Shown here: positions 12,192-24,941 of the stretch, in pieces
Layout of the letters: each line of letters starts with the position of its first letter
How positions within the stretch are numbered: position 1 is the stretch's first letter
Assembly: GCF_902167145.1 (NCBI RefSeq)
Contig: NW_023366893.1
Location: 183,826 to 247,825 of the forward strand
DNA from: Zea mays
Lineage: Eukaryota; Streptophyta; Magnoliopsida; Poales; Poaceae
Length of the DNA stretch: 64,000 nt
Direction of reading: 5' to 3'
The notes under the pieces: model-generated
What the model saw: the letters and a program-made list of their open reading frames with translations, nothing else
Told to the model about the DNA's origin: nothing
Database searches by the model: none
Translations under genes and position numbers: made by a program

Positions 12192-12720
12192 TGGGGGTTG
12201 TGTGGCCATTGATCATCGACCAGACGCTCATACACCTCACCCCACATATGTTTCCTTGCCATAGATCACATTCTTGGATTTCTGGTGGAGACCATTTCTT
12301 GGTCAAAAATTCGTAGGTGTTAGCCTTCGGTATTATTGTAAATGGTCATTCATGGCTATTTTCGACAAAAATGGGGGTTGTGTGGCCATTGATCATCGAC
12401 CAGAGGCTCATACACCTCACCCCACATATGTTTCCTTGCCATAGATCACATTCTTGGATTTCTGGTGGAGACCATTTCTTGGTCAAAAATCTGTAGGTCT
12501 TAGCCTCTAATATTATTGAAAATGGTCGCTCATGGCTATTTTCATAAAAAAATGGGGGTTGTGTGGCCATTTATCATCGACTAGAGGCTCATAAATCTCA
12601 CCCCACATATGTTTCCTTGCCATAGATCACATTCTTGGATTTCTGGTGGAGACCATTTCTTGGTCAAAAATCCGTAGGTGTTAGCCTTCGGTATTATTGT
12701 AAATGGTCATTCATGGCTAT

Positions 12721-15700
12721 TTTCGGCAAAATGGACCATTTCTTGGTCAAAAATCCGTAGGTGTTAGCCTTTGGTATTATTGAAAATGGTCGTTCATGGC
12801 TATTTTCGACAAAAATGGGGGTTGTGTGGCCATTGATCATCGACCAGACGCTCATACACCTCACCCCACATATGTTTCCTTGCCATAGATCACATTCTTG
12901 GATTTCTGGTGGAGACCATTTCTTGGTCTAAAATCCGTAGGTGTTAGCCTCTAGTATTATTGAAAATGGTCGCTCATGGCTATTTTGAAGGTCGCTCATG
13001 GCTATTTTCATAAAAATGGGGGTTGTGTGGCCATTGATCATACACCAGAGCCTCGTACACCTCACCCCACATATGTTTCCTTGCCATAGGTCACATTCTT
13101 GTTTTTCTGGTGGAGACCATTTCTTGGTCAAAAAATCGTAGGTGTTAGCCTTCGGTATTATTGAAAATGGTCGTTCATGGCTATTTTCATAAAAAATGGG
13201 GGTTGTGTGGCCATTGATCATCGACCAGACGCTCATACACCTCACCCCACATATGTTTCCTTGCCATAGATCACATTCTTGGATTTCTGGTGGAGACCAT
13301 TTCTTGGTCAAAAATCCGTAGGTGTTAGCCTTCGGTATTATTGAAAATGGTCGTTCATGGCTATTTTCGACAAAAATGGGTGTTGTGTGGCCATTGATCT
13401 TCGACCAGAGGCTCATACACCTCACCCCACATATGTTTCCTTGCCATAGATCACATTCTTGGATTTCTGGTGGAGACCATTTCTTGGTCAAAAATCCGTA
13501 GGTGTTAGCCTTCGATATTATTGAAAATGGTCGTTCATGGCTATTTTCGACAAAAATGGGGGTTGTGTGGCCATTGATCATCGACCAGAGGCTCGTACAC
13601 CTCACTACACATATGTTTCCTTGCCATAGATCACATTCTTGGATTTCTGGTGGAGACCATTTCTTGGTTAAAAACTCGTAGGTGTTAGCCTTCGGTATTA
13701 TTGAAAATGGTCGTTCATGGCTATTTTCGGCAAAATGGGGGTTCTGTGGCCATTGATCATCGACCAGAGGCTCGTACACCTCACCCCACATATGTTTCCT
13801 TTCCATAGATCACATTCTTGGATTTCTGGTGGAGACCATTTCTTGGTCAAAAATCCGTAGGTGTTAGACTTTGGTATTTTTGACAATGGTCGTTCATGGC
13901 TATTTTCATAAAAAATGGGGGTTGTGTGGCCATTGATCATCGACCAGAGGCTTATACACCTCACCCCACATATGTTTCCTTGCCATAGATCACATTCTTG
14001 GATTTCTGGTGGAGACCATTTCTTGGTCAAAAATCCGTACGTGTTAGCCTCTAGTATTATTGAAAATGGTCGCTCATGGCTATTTTCAAGGTCGCTCATG
14101 GCTATTTTCATAAAAAATGGGGGTTGTGTGGCCATTGATCATCGACCAGAGGCTCATACACCTCACCCCACATATGTTTCCTTGCCATAGATCACATTCT
14201 TGGATTTCTGGTGGAGACCATTTCTTGGTCAAAAATCCGTAGGTGTTAGCCTTCGGTATTACTGAAAATGGTCATTCATGGCTATTTTCGGCAAAATGGG
14301 GGTTGTGTGGCCATTGATCATCGCCCAGAGGCTCGGACACCTCACCCCACATATGTTTCCTTGCCATAGATCACATTCTTGGATTTCTGGTGGAGACCAT
14401 TTCTTAGTTAAAAATCCGTACGTGTTAGCCTTTGGTATTTTTGAAAATGGTCATTCATGGCTATTTTCGACAAAAATGGGGGTTGTGTGGCCATTGATTA
14501 TCGACTAGAGGCTCATACACCTCACCCCACATATGTTTCCTTGCCATAGATCACATTCTTGGATTTCTGGTGGAGACCATTTCTTGGTCAAAAATCCGTA
14601 GGTGTTAGCCTTCGGTATTATTGAAAATGGTCGTTCATGGCTATTTTCGACAAAAATGGGGGTTGTGTGGCCATTGATCATCGACCAGAGGCTCATACAC
14701 CTCACCCCACATATGTTTCCTTGCCATAGATCACATTCTTGGATTTCTGGTGGAGACCATTTCTTGGTCAAAAATCCGTACGTGTTAGCCTCTAGTAATA
14801 TTGAAAATGGTCGCTCATGGCTATTTTCAAGGTCGCTCATGGCTATTTTCATAAAAAATGGGGGTTGTGTGGCCATTGATCATCGACCAGAGGCTCATAC
14901 ACCTCACCCCACATATGTTTCCTTGCCATAGATCACATTCTTGGATTTCTGGTGGAGACCATTTCTTGGTCAAAAATCCGTAGGTGTTAGCCTTCGGTAT
15001 TATTGAAAATGGTCATTCATGGCTATTTTTGGCAAAATGGGGGTTGTGTGGCCATTGATCATCGACCAGACGCTCATACACCTCACCCCACATATGTTTC
15101 CTTGCCATAGATCACATTTTTGATTTCTAGTGGAGACCATTTCTTGGTTAAAAACTCGTACGTGTTAGCCTTCGGTATTATTGAAAATGGTCATTCATGG
15201 CTATTTTCGGCAAAATGGACCATTTCTTGGTCAAAAATTCGTAGGTGTTAGCCTTCGGTATTATTGTAAATGGTCATTCATGGCTATTTTCGACAAAAAT
15301 GGGGGTTGTGTGGCCATTGATCATCGACCAGACGCTCATACACCTCACCCCACATATGTTTCCTTGCCATAGATCACATTCTTGGATTTCTGGTGGAGAC
15401 CATTTCTTGGTCTAAAATCCGTAGGTGTTAGCCTCTAGTATTATTGAAAATGGTTGCTCATGGCTATTTTCAAGGTCGCTCATGGCTATTTTCATAAAAA
15501 TGGGGGTTGTGTGGCCATTGATCATACACCAGAGCCTCGTACACCTCACCCCACATATGTTTCCTTGCCATAGGTCACATTCTTGTTTTTCTGGTGAAGA
15601 CCATTTCTTGGTCAAAAAATCGTAGGTGTTAGCCTTCGGTATTATTGAAAATGGTCGTTCATGGCTATTTTCATAAAAAATGGGGGTTGTGTGGCCATTG

Positions 15701-18700
15701 ATCATCGACCAGACGCTCATACACCTCACCCCACATATGTTTCCTTGCCATAGATCACATTCTTGGATTTCTGGTGGAGACCATTTCTTGGTCAAAAATC
15801 TGTAGGTGTTAGCCTTCGGTATTATTGAAAATGGTCGTTCATGGCTATTTTCGACAAAAATGGGGGTTGTGTGGCCATTGATCTTCGACCAGAGGCTCAT
15901 ACACCTCACCCCACATATGTTTCCTTGCCATAGATCACATTCTTGGATTTCTGGTGGAGACCATTTCTTGGTCAAAAATCCGTAGGTGTTAGCCTTCGAT
16001 ATTATTGAGAATGGTCGTTCATGGCTATTTTCGACAAAAATGGGGGTTGTGTGGCCATTGATCATCGACCATAGGCTCGTACACCTCACTACACATATGT
16101 TTCCTTGCCATAGATCACATTCTTGGATTTCTGGTGGAGACCATTTCTTGGTCAAGAATCCGTAGGTGTTAGCCTTCGGTATTATTGAAAATGGTCGTTC
16201 ATGGCTATTTTCGACAAAAATGGGGGTTGTGTGGCCATTGATCGTCGACCAGAGGCTCGTACACCTCACTACACATATGTTTCCTTGCCATAGATCACAT
16301 TCTTGGATTTCTGGTGGAGACCATTTCTTGGTCAAAAACTCGTACGTGTTAGCCTTCGGTATTATTGAAAATGGTCGTTCATGGCTATTTTCGACAAAAA
16401 TGGGGGTTGTGTGGCCATTGATCATCGACCAGAGGCTCATACACCTCACCCCACATATGTTTCCTTGCCATAGATCACATTCTTGGATTTCTGGTGGAGA
16501 CCATTTCTTGGTCAAAAACTCGTACATGTTAGCCTTCGGTATTATTGAAAATGGTCATTCATGGCTATTTTCGGCAAAATGGGGGTTGTGTGGCCATTGA
16601 TCATCGACTAGAGGCTCATACACCTCACCCCACATATGTTTCCTTGCCATAGATCACATTCTTGGATTTCTGGTGGAGACCATTTCTTGGTTAAAAACTC
16701 GTACGTGTTAGCCTTCGGTATTATTGAAAATGGTCATTTATGGCTATTTTCGGCAAAATGGACCATTTCTTGGTCAAAAATCCGTAGGTGTTAGCCTTCG
16801 GTATTATTGAAAATGGTCGTTCATGGCTATTTTCGACAAAAATGGGGGTTGTGTGGCCATTGATCATCGACCAGACGCTCATACACCTCACCCCACATAT
16901 GTTTCCTTGCCATAGATCACATTCTTGGATTTCTGGTGGAGACCATTTCTTGGTCTAAAATCCGTAGGTGTTAGCCTCTAGTATTATTGAAAATGGTCGC
17001 TCATGGCTATTTTCAAGGTCGCTCATGGCTATTTTCATAAAAATGGGGGTTGTGTGGCCATTGATCATACACCAGAGCCTCGTACACCTCACCCCACATA
17101 TGTTTCCTTGCCATAGGTCACATTCTTGTTTTTCTGGTGCAGACCATTTCTTGGTCAAAAAATCGTAGGTGTTAGCCTTCGGTATTATTGAAAATGGTCG
17201 TTCATGGCTATTTTCATAAAAAATGGGGGTTGTGTGGCCATTGATCATCGACCAGACGCTCATACACCTCACCCCACATATGTTTCCTTGCCATAGATCA
17301 CATTCTTGGATTTCTGGTGGAGACCATTTCTTGGTCAAAAATCCGTAGGTGTTAGCCTTCGGTATTATTGAAAATGGTCGTTCATGGCTATTTTCGACAA
17401 AAATGGGGGTTGTGTGGCCATTGATCTTCGACCAGAGGCTCATACACCTCACCCCACATATGTTTCCTTGCCATAGATCACATTCTTGGATTTCTGGTGG
17501 AGACCATTTCTTGGTCAAAAATCCGTAGGTTTTAGCCTTCGATATTATTGAAAATGGTCGTTCATGGCTATTTTCGACAAAAATGGGGGTTGTGTGGCCA
17601 TTGATCATCGACCAGAGGCTCGTACAACTCACTACACATATGTTTCCTTGCCATAGATCACATTCTTGGATTTCTGGTGGAGACCATTTCTTGGTTAAAA
17701 ACTCGTAGGTGTTAGCCTTCGGTATTATTGAAAATGGTCGTTCATGGCTATTTTCGGCAAAATGGGGGTTCTGTGGCCATTGATCATCGACCAGAGGCTC
17801 GTACACCTCACCCCACATATGTTTCCTTGCCATAGATCACATTCTTGGATTTCTGGTGGAGACCATTTCTTGGTCAAAAATCCGTAGGTGTTAGACTTTG
17901 GTATTTTTGACAATGGTCGTTCATGGCTATTTTCATAAAAAATGGGGGTTGTGTGGCCATTGATCATCGACCAGAGGCTTATACACCTCACCCCACATAT
18001 GTTTCCTTGCCATAGATCACATTCTTGGATTTCTGGTGGAGACCATTTCTTGGTCAAAAATCCGTACGTGTTAGCCTCTAGTATTATTGAAAATGGTCGC
18101 TCATGGCTATTTTCAAGGTCGCTCATGGCTATTTTCATAAAAAATGGGGGTTGTGTGGCCATTGATCATCGACCAGAGGCTCATACACCTCACCACACAT
18201 ATGTTTCCTTGCCATAGATCACATTCTTGGATTTCTGGTGGAGACCATTTCTTGGTCAAAAATCCGTAGGTGTTAGCCTTCGGTATTACTGAAAATGGTC
18301 ATTCATGGCTATTTTCGGCAAAATGGGGGTTGTGTGGCCATTGATCATCGACCAGAGGCTCGGACACCACACCCCACATATGTTTCCTTGCCATAGATCA
18401 CATTCTTGGATTTCTGGTGGAGACCATTTCTTAGTTAAAAATCCGTACATGTTAGCCTTTGGTATTTTTGAAAATGGTCATTCATGGCTATTTTCGACAA
18501 AAATGGGGGTTGTGTGGCCATTGATCATCGACTAGAGGCTCATACACCTCACCCCACATATGTTTCCTTGCCATAGATCACATTCTTGGATTTCTGGTGG
18601 AGACCATTTCTTGGTCAAAAATCCGTAGGTGTTAGCCTTCGGTATTATTGAAAATGGTCGTTCATGGCTATTTTCGACAAAAATGGGGGTTGTGTGGCCA

Positions 18701-20774
18701 TTGATCATCGACCAGAGGCTCATACACCTCACCCCACATATGTTTCCTTGCCATAGATCACATTCTTGGATTTCTGGTGGAGACCATTTCTTGGTCAAAA
18801 ATCCGTACGTGTTAGCCTCTAGTAATATTGAAAATGGTCGCTCATGGCTATTTTCAAGGTCGCTCATGGCTATTTTCATAAAAAATGGGGGTTGTGTGGC
18901 CATTGATCATCGACCAGAGGCTCATACACCTCACCCCACATATGTTTCCTTGCCATAGATCACATTCTTGGATTTCTGGTGGAGACCATTTCTTGGTCAA
19001 AAATCTGTAGGTGTTGGCCTTCGGTATTATTGAAAATGGTCATTCATGGCTATTTTTGGCAAAATGGGGGTTGTGTGGCCATTGATCATCGACCAGACGC
19101 TCATACACCTCACCCCACATATGTTTCCTTGCCATAGATCACATTTTGGATTTCTGGTGGAGACCATTTCTTGGTTAAAAACTCGTACGTGTTAGCCTTC
19201 GGTATTATTGAAAATGGTCATTCATGGCTATTTTCGGCAAAATGGACCATTTCTTGGTCAAAAATCCGTAGGTGTTAGCCTTCGGTATTATTGTAAATGG
19301 TCATTCATGGCTATTTTCGACAAAAATGGGGGTTGTTTGGCCATTGATCATCGACCAGACGCTCATACACCTCACCCCACATATGTTTCCTTGCCATAGA
19401 TAACATTCTTGGATTTCTGGTGGAGACCATTTCTTGGTCTAAAATCCGTAGGTGTTAGCCTCTAGTATTTTTGAAAATGGTCGCTCATGGCTATTTTCAA
19501 GGTCGCTCATGGCTATTTTCATAAAAATGGGGGTTGTGTGGCCATTGATCATACACCAGAGCCTCGTACACCTCACCCCACATATGTTTCCTTGCCATAG
19601 GTCACATTCTTGTTTTTCTGGTGAAGACCATTTCTTGGTCAAAAAATCGTAGGTGTTAGCCTTCGGTATTATTGAAAATGGTCGTTCATGGCTATTTTCA
19701 TAAAAAATGGGGGTTGTGTGGCCATTGATCATCGACCAGACGCTCATACACCTCACCCCACATATGTTTCCTTGCCATAGATCATATTCTTGGATTTCTG
19801 GTGGAGACCATTTCTTGGTCAAAAATCCGTAGGTGTTAGCCTTCGGTATTATTGAAAATGGTCGTTCATGGCTATTTTCGACAAAAATGGGGGTTGTGTG
19901 GCCATTGATCTTCGACCAGAGGCTCATACACCTCACCCCACATATGTTTCCTTGCCATAGATCACATTCTTGGATTTCTGGTGGAGACCATTTCTTGGTC
20001 AAAAATCCGTAGGTGTTAGCCTTCGATATTATTGAGAATGGTCGTTCATGGCTATTTTCGACAAAAATGGGGGTTGTGTGGCCATTGATCATCGACCATA
20101 GGCTCGTACACCTCACTACACATATGTTTCCTTGCCATAGATCACATTCTTGGATTTCTGGTGGAGACCATTTCTTGGTCAAAAATCCGTAGGTGTTAGC
20201 CTTCGGTATTATTGAAAATGGTCGTTCATGGCTATTTTCGACAAAAATGGGGGTTGTGTGGCCATTGATCATCGACCAGAGGCTCGTACACCTCACTACA
20301 CATATGTTTCCTTGCCATAGATCACATTCTTGGATTTCTGGTGGAGACCATTTCTTGGTCAAAAACTCGTACGTGTTAGCCTTCGGTATTATTGAAAATG
20401 GTCGTTCATGGCTATTTTCGACAAAAATGGCGGTTGTGTGGCCATTGATCATCGACCAGAGGCTCATACACCTCACCCCACATATGTTTCCTTGCCATAG
20501 ATCACATTCTTGGATTTCTGGTGGAGACCATTTCTTGGTCAAAAACTCGTACGTGTTAGCCTTCGGTATTATTGAAAATGGTCATTCATGGCTATTTTCG
20601 GCAAAATGGGGGTTGTGTGGCCATTGATCATCGACTAGAGGCTCATACACCTCACCCCACATATGTTTCCTTGCCATAGATCACATTCTTGGATTTCTGG
20701 TGGAGACCATTTCTTGGTTAAAAACTCGTACGTGTTAGCCTTCGGTATTATTGAAAATGGTCATTTATGGCTAT
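12721..20774 (-). repeat. Higher-order repeat, period 4027 bp, two full copies plus a partial third
   Basis: The truncated-monomer marker TTTCGGCAAAATGGACC starts at 12721, 16748 and 20775, exactly 4027 bp apart. Many other variant sites keep the same spacing, for example 13915/17942, 14602/18629 and 15412/19439. Copies 1 (12721-16747) and 2 (16748-20774) have no net length change and differ only by scattered substitutions. The third copy runs from 20775 to the retrotransposon at 21535. Each copy contains a 1543-bp sub-block (15412-16954 and 19439-20981) whose beginning is repeated immediately after it. Confidence 0.85.
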
Positions 20775-21530
20775 TTTCGGCAAAATGGACCATTTCTTGG
20801 TCAAAAATCCGTAGGTGTTAGCCTTCGGTATTATTGAAAATGGTCGTTCATGGCTATTTTCGACAAAAATGGGGGTTGTGTGGCCATTGATCATCGACCA
20901 GACGCTCATACACCTCACCCCACATATGTTTCCTTGCCATAGATCACATTCTTGGATTTCTGGTGGAGACCATTTCTTGGTCTAAAATCCGTAGGTGTTA
21001 GCCTCTAGTATTATTGAAAATGGTCGCTCATGGCTATTTTCAAGGTCGCTCATGGCTATTTTCATAAAAATGGGGGTTGTGTGGCCATTGATTATACACC
21101 AGAGCCTCGTACACCTCACCCCACATATGTTTCCTTGCCATAGGTCACATTCTTGTTTTTCTGGTGGAGACCATTTCTTGGTCAAAAAATCGTAGGTGTT
21201 AGCCTTCAGTATTATTGAAAATGGTCGTTCATGGCTATTTTAATAAAAAATGGGGGTTGTGTGGCCATTGATCATCGACCAGACGCTCATACACCTCACC
21301 CCACATATGTTTCCTTGCCATAGATCACATTCTTGGATTTCTAGTGGAGACCATTTCTTGGTCAAAAATCCGTAGGTGTTAGCCTTCGGTATTATTGAAA
21401 ATGGTCGTTCATGGCTATTTTCGACAAAAATGGGGGTTGTGTGGCCATTGATCTTCGACCAGAGGCTCATACACCTCACCCCACATATGTTTCCTTGCCA
21501 TAGATCACATTCTTGGATTTCTGGTGGAGA

Positions 21531-21535
21531 CCATT
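21531..21535. repeat. Target-site duplication, left copy (CCATT)
   Basis: The five bases CCATT just before the TGTAACGCC start of the left LTR are repeated just after the TGTGACA end of the right LTR at 29589-29593. Five bases is the usual duplication length for plant Ty3/gypsy integrases. Every knob180 monomer carries CCATT at this position, so the match is less discriminating than in unique DNA. Confidence 0.85.
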
Positions 21536-22367
21536 TGTAACGCCTCAAAATCTTATTTTGAGAATTATGGAAATTTTCCCTAGGTGTTGAGTTAAAATAT
21601 ATTTTTCATAGGAATTATCTTACCTTTGAAACTATTCATCCTAAAACAATGTTTCCTAATTAAAAAAAAGGTAATAAAGAAAGGATCTCAGTAATAATTT
21701 GTTTCTTTGATGAATCATATCTTTCTACACTTTACACTTAAGGATTTTTTTTTAAAAAAACTAGAACTATTTTCTTAAAATACATATTTTGTGTGCACAT
21801 TTAAAAGCATAAGCATAAATAAATGAGATGGGAAATAAATTACATAAAATTATATTAAGCATGCTGAAGTATTATTATGATTGCGAATATGAATATGAAT
21901 AATGAACCAAGATTCGAAGTAGTTGAAATGAAAAACAAAACGAAAATGAAAACAGAAAAAAAAGAAGAAAGAAAAAGAAATGAGAATATCATCCATGGGC
22001 TCAAACTTCCCCTTGGCCCAGTGATCCCGCACCCTCTCACACCCGTGTGGGCTGCAGTCGGCCCAACTCGGCCTCCACTGCGTGCTGACTGGTGGGTCCA
22101 CCCCTCCACCCGCTCCCCGCGACGCGCGATTCCTGGGAGCTTGGCGCCGCGCCGCTCGTCCGTATGTCACGTGGGACCCACTGGTCAAACCGCGCAACCG
22201 AACCCGTCTTCCTCGTGGCGACTGACTGGTGGTCCCGCTCCGGCAGGATCTTCTTATTCCCCCAACCAGCCCGCGAGACCGGCGGAAGCGCAGCAAATCC
22301 AGCCGTGGTCACCGGAGAACCCCCCGGTCGCCCCCCTTTCTTCCGGATCTGGACTCTCCTGACCTCC

Positions 22368-22373
22368 TATAAA
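22368..22373 (+). promoter_or_regulatory. Putative TATA box of the left LTR
   Basis: TATAAA in the context ACCTCCTATAAAGCTTGG lies about 830 bp into the LTR, at the end of a G/C-rich stretch. This is a plausible core promoter and would place transcription start near 22400. U3 would then be about 0.85 kb and the R plus U5 portion about 2.5 kb. The copy in the right LTR is unchanged. This is motif evidence only. Confidence 0.5.
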
Positions 22374-23954
22374 GCTTGGCGGTGCCGCCCCTTTGTCGAA
22401 CAACCATGGAGCCATAGTGGATACCTCCTGGAGCAGAGAACCTCATCGCATGAGAAAGGGAGCAGAGAGAGAACGTGAGGATAGTCGTCGAGCGGGTGTT
22501 GACACGGCGGCGCTCTGGGCACCTAGGTTCTTGCCCGTGCGCGCGGCGTGGAGCGAACCAGACCTCCTTCGCCGAGCGTTGAAGTGTGCGCAGGTGCTTC
22601 GTCGTCGGCATGGAAGAATCGCCGTCGTGCTGCAGAACTTCTGGACGACCGTGCTAGCGCCCTGGAAGCGGTATGAAAACATCCTCGCGAGCCACTATTA
22701 CTTGCGCCTGGAAATAGGTATAGACCCAGTCGCACTTCGACCCACACCCGCGTGTAGCTAGCCAAGCCCTCCTAGCGTTCGCGTGCTGTGGCGTTTTCTG
22801 TCTCAGCTAGCGCCCGTGCTGCGCGGAGGTAGAAGAAGCACAGGGGCCGTAGGATGCAAAAGGAACGGCCGATGTGTCTGGGGCCGTTGATCTTTGCGCG
22901 GACGGGCAAGATCAGAACCTGCATACCGTTTCGGTGTGGGGTGCATCTGGCCATAGATCCGTGATCCGGTGGTCGTGGTCGGTTATGGGTTAAGATGTGA
23001 TCTAGAGCGTTGGCGCTAGATCGGACGGTCCGAGTTGCATACCCTTCCGGATTATTGCAGATCTAACCGTAGCCCTCGATTTCTGATCGGGCGGTTCAGT
23101 TCTGCCGATATCCCTTCGTCAGGGCTATTTTCCAAAAGAGACCCTATGGAAATTTGAAACCAACCCGCCATCCCCCGCGGGATAGCTCTGTGTCTTAGGC
23201 AATCTTACCCCAGGAACCTGTATTTTCCAGAAATGGATGCGCAGTCCAGGCCTCTAGGAAAACAAAGAAACTCATTTAAGAAATGGTTTTTAACACAAAA
23301 TTAATTATGGAAACTTGTTTAATTCATATAAAATTCATGTTAAGACCAAATAAGTCTATTCTAATTTCTATAATTTTATAATATTATTGTTTATCAAATA
23401 GTGCCACTGATTTTACATGAAATCCACTTTAAAATTTATCTCCTAATTAATCTTATACGAAATACATAAAACCATAGGAAATTCATAACTCCTCCGTTTT
23501 AACTCCGATTTGATCCGTTCAAGTTGCATTAGTCTCGTAGCTTCGCGTAGATTATTATTACGTAGTTTATTCTTATGTTTAGTGTGATGTTAATTTTGCC
23601 TATACCATGTTTGTTGTATTGCTACGACTAGCAGTGAGGACACGTGTCATCTGAAGATCATCCTGGTACCTGGAATCTCAAGTGTCAGGCAAGTTGTGCC
23701 CTTGATCACTTCTTTTTACCCAGCCATGTTCTGATTAATCATAATGATCTGCATAGGTTAATTTTGATGGGACCCAATAGGTTACCCTAGTTTGATTATC
23801 TTTATACCTTGTTACCACTGAACTTTTTGGGTAGTACTTGCTAGTGCTTTATGTGGTTTTGGGTATGAAGATACATTACACATGATTATACTTTTGTTAT
23901 CTGTTGTTATTTATCGTTCATGATAAGATCATTATGTTAATTGGAACATGGAGC

Positions 23955-24370
23955 GACCACCCGGGAAAACAGTGCTACCACAAGGGTATAATGAGACGCC
24001 CTTGGCTGATTAATTAGGAAAACTAGTGGAGGACTACCTTACCCGAAAGGGGCAAGGGCAGTAGGGGAGTGGTCAGTGTAGGGAGACCCTCGGGAGGATT
24101 TTGCTGCGATGGCGGTCCTGCAAGGGAATTCCTGCATTGGAGCTTCCTATAAACTGTAGCGGGTTTTCTGAAGCTAGTGCAACTTTGTAAAGGCCTCGTA
24201 GTGTTACCCTGCCTCGCCTCCTCGGTAGAGGTGTACGGGAAGTCGCGATCCCTTGGCAGATGGGTAACATGACTTGTGGGTAAAGATGCGCCACCTCTGC
24301 AGAGTGTAAAACTGGTATACTAGCCGTGCTCACGGTCATGAGCAGCTCGGACCCTCACATGATTAAATTA
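23955..24370 (+). other. G/C-richer LTR segment with a short hairpin; no gene seen
   Basis: Between two A/T-rich stretches of the LTR lies a higher-complexity segment. It holds CCGTG-CT-CACGG, a perfect 5-bp stem at 24324-24335. I have the impression that similar sequence recurs in other grass long-LTR elements, which would suggest a conserved LTR function, but that is from memory and untested. A reverse-strand frame of 88 codons (24073-24339) overlaps it and is also present in the right LTR with two changed residues. Nothing marks it as a real protein. Confidence 0.35.
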
Positions 24371-24475
24371 TGGAACTTAAACTCAATTTGTCATATGCAT
24401 TGCATCGCAGGTGAGGTTGTTACTTTTGTTCTACTACTTAATCGGGTTGGTATTTACTTATACTTAGTAATTGCT

Positions 24476-24481
24476 AATAAA
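24476..24481 (+). terminator. Possible polyadenylation signal in the left LTR
   Basis: AATAAA in TTGCTAATAAAATTTTGACC, about 2.1 kb downstream of the putative TATA box and 445 bp before the LTR end. The matching site in the right LTR is 29137-29142. Plant polyadenylation signals are loose and this region is A/T-rich, so the call is tentative. Confidence 0.3.
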
Positions 24482-24930
24482 ATTTTGACCAACTTTAAAA
24501 GCAATGCTCAGCTCTAACCATCCTCTTTGGTAAGCCTTACACTTCACGTGAGCTCCCACCTTTGGCGAGTTCATGCACATTATTCCCCACAACTTGCTGA
24601 GCGATGAACGTATGTGAGCTCACTCTTGCTGTCTCACACCCCCCCCACAGGTCAAGAACAGGTACTACAGGATGAGGCGCGTGGAGGATGCTGTGATGAG
24701 TTCGTGAGTGGTCTAGGCCGTCGTCTCCCAGTCAACTTTGGGTTGCTGGATCGTTTCCTCATATGATGTAATTATTTAATTATTTTGTATAGAACTCCTG
24801 TTATATAGTAAAGATGTGACATTCGATCCTGTGCCACTATGCATCATATGTGTGAGACTTGGTCCCAGCACACCTGGTGTTTATGTTCGCGCCCGGACTT
24901 TGGACCCCTAAAACCCGGGTGTGACAGAAG

Positions 24931-24941
24931 TGGTATCAGAG
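24931..24941 (+). other. Primer binding site, initiator tRNA-Met type
   Basis: TGGTATCAGAG begins four bases (GAAG) after the left LTR. It matches the complement of the 3' end of plant initiator tRNA-Met, the usual minus-strand primer for many Ty3/gypsy and Ty1/copia elements. It fixes the element orientation as + and confirms the left LTR boundary. Confidence 0.9.

Larger units (their letters stand above)
12192..21535 (-). repeat. knob180 satellite array, reverse orientation (block 9)
   Basis: The longest reverse-sense stretch, about 52 monomer equivalents, organised as a 4027-bp higher-order repeat. It includes truncated monomers in which CAAAATGG is fused to ACCATTTCTTGG, a loss of about 95 bp (near 12730, 15215, 16755, 19240 and 20785). 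The block is interrupted by the retrotransposon at 21535 within GGAGACCATT|TCTTGGTC and resumes at 29589. Confidence 0.93.
21536..24926 (+). repeat. Left LTR (3391 bp)
   Basis: Begins TGTAACGCCTC and ends CCCGGGTGTGACA, with TG and CA termini. It is A/T-rich from 21536 to about 22000, G/C-rich from about 22000 to 22950 around a putative promoter, then A/T-rich again. My hand comparison with the right LTR finds 16 substitutions (11 transitions, 5 transversions) and three single-base indels (an A-run near 21662, a C near 23218 and a C-run near 24650). These indels account for the 3-bp length difference. Open frames of up to 161 codons (such as 21877-22362) occur in both LTRs and resemble no protein I know, so I do not call them genes. 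Confidence 0.93.

Noticed and set aside
21877..22362. 161-codon open frame in the LTR (repeated at 26537-27022), plus 128-, 122-, 100- and 91-codon frames nearby
   Set aside because: All lie in the G/C-rich promoter part of the LTR, overlap each other in several frames on both strands and resemble no protein. High G/C content makes stop codons rare by chance.
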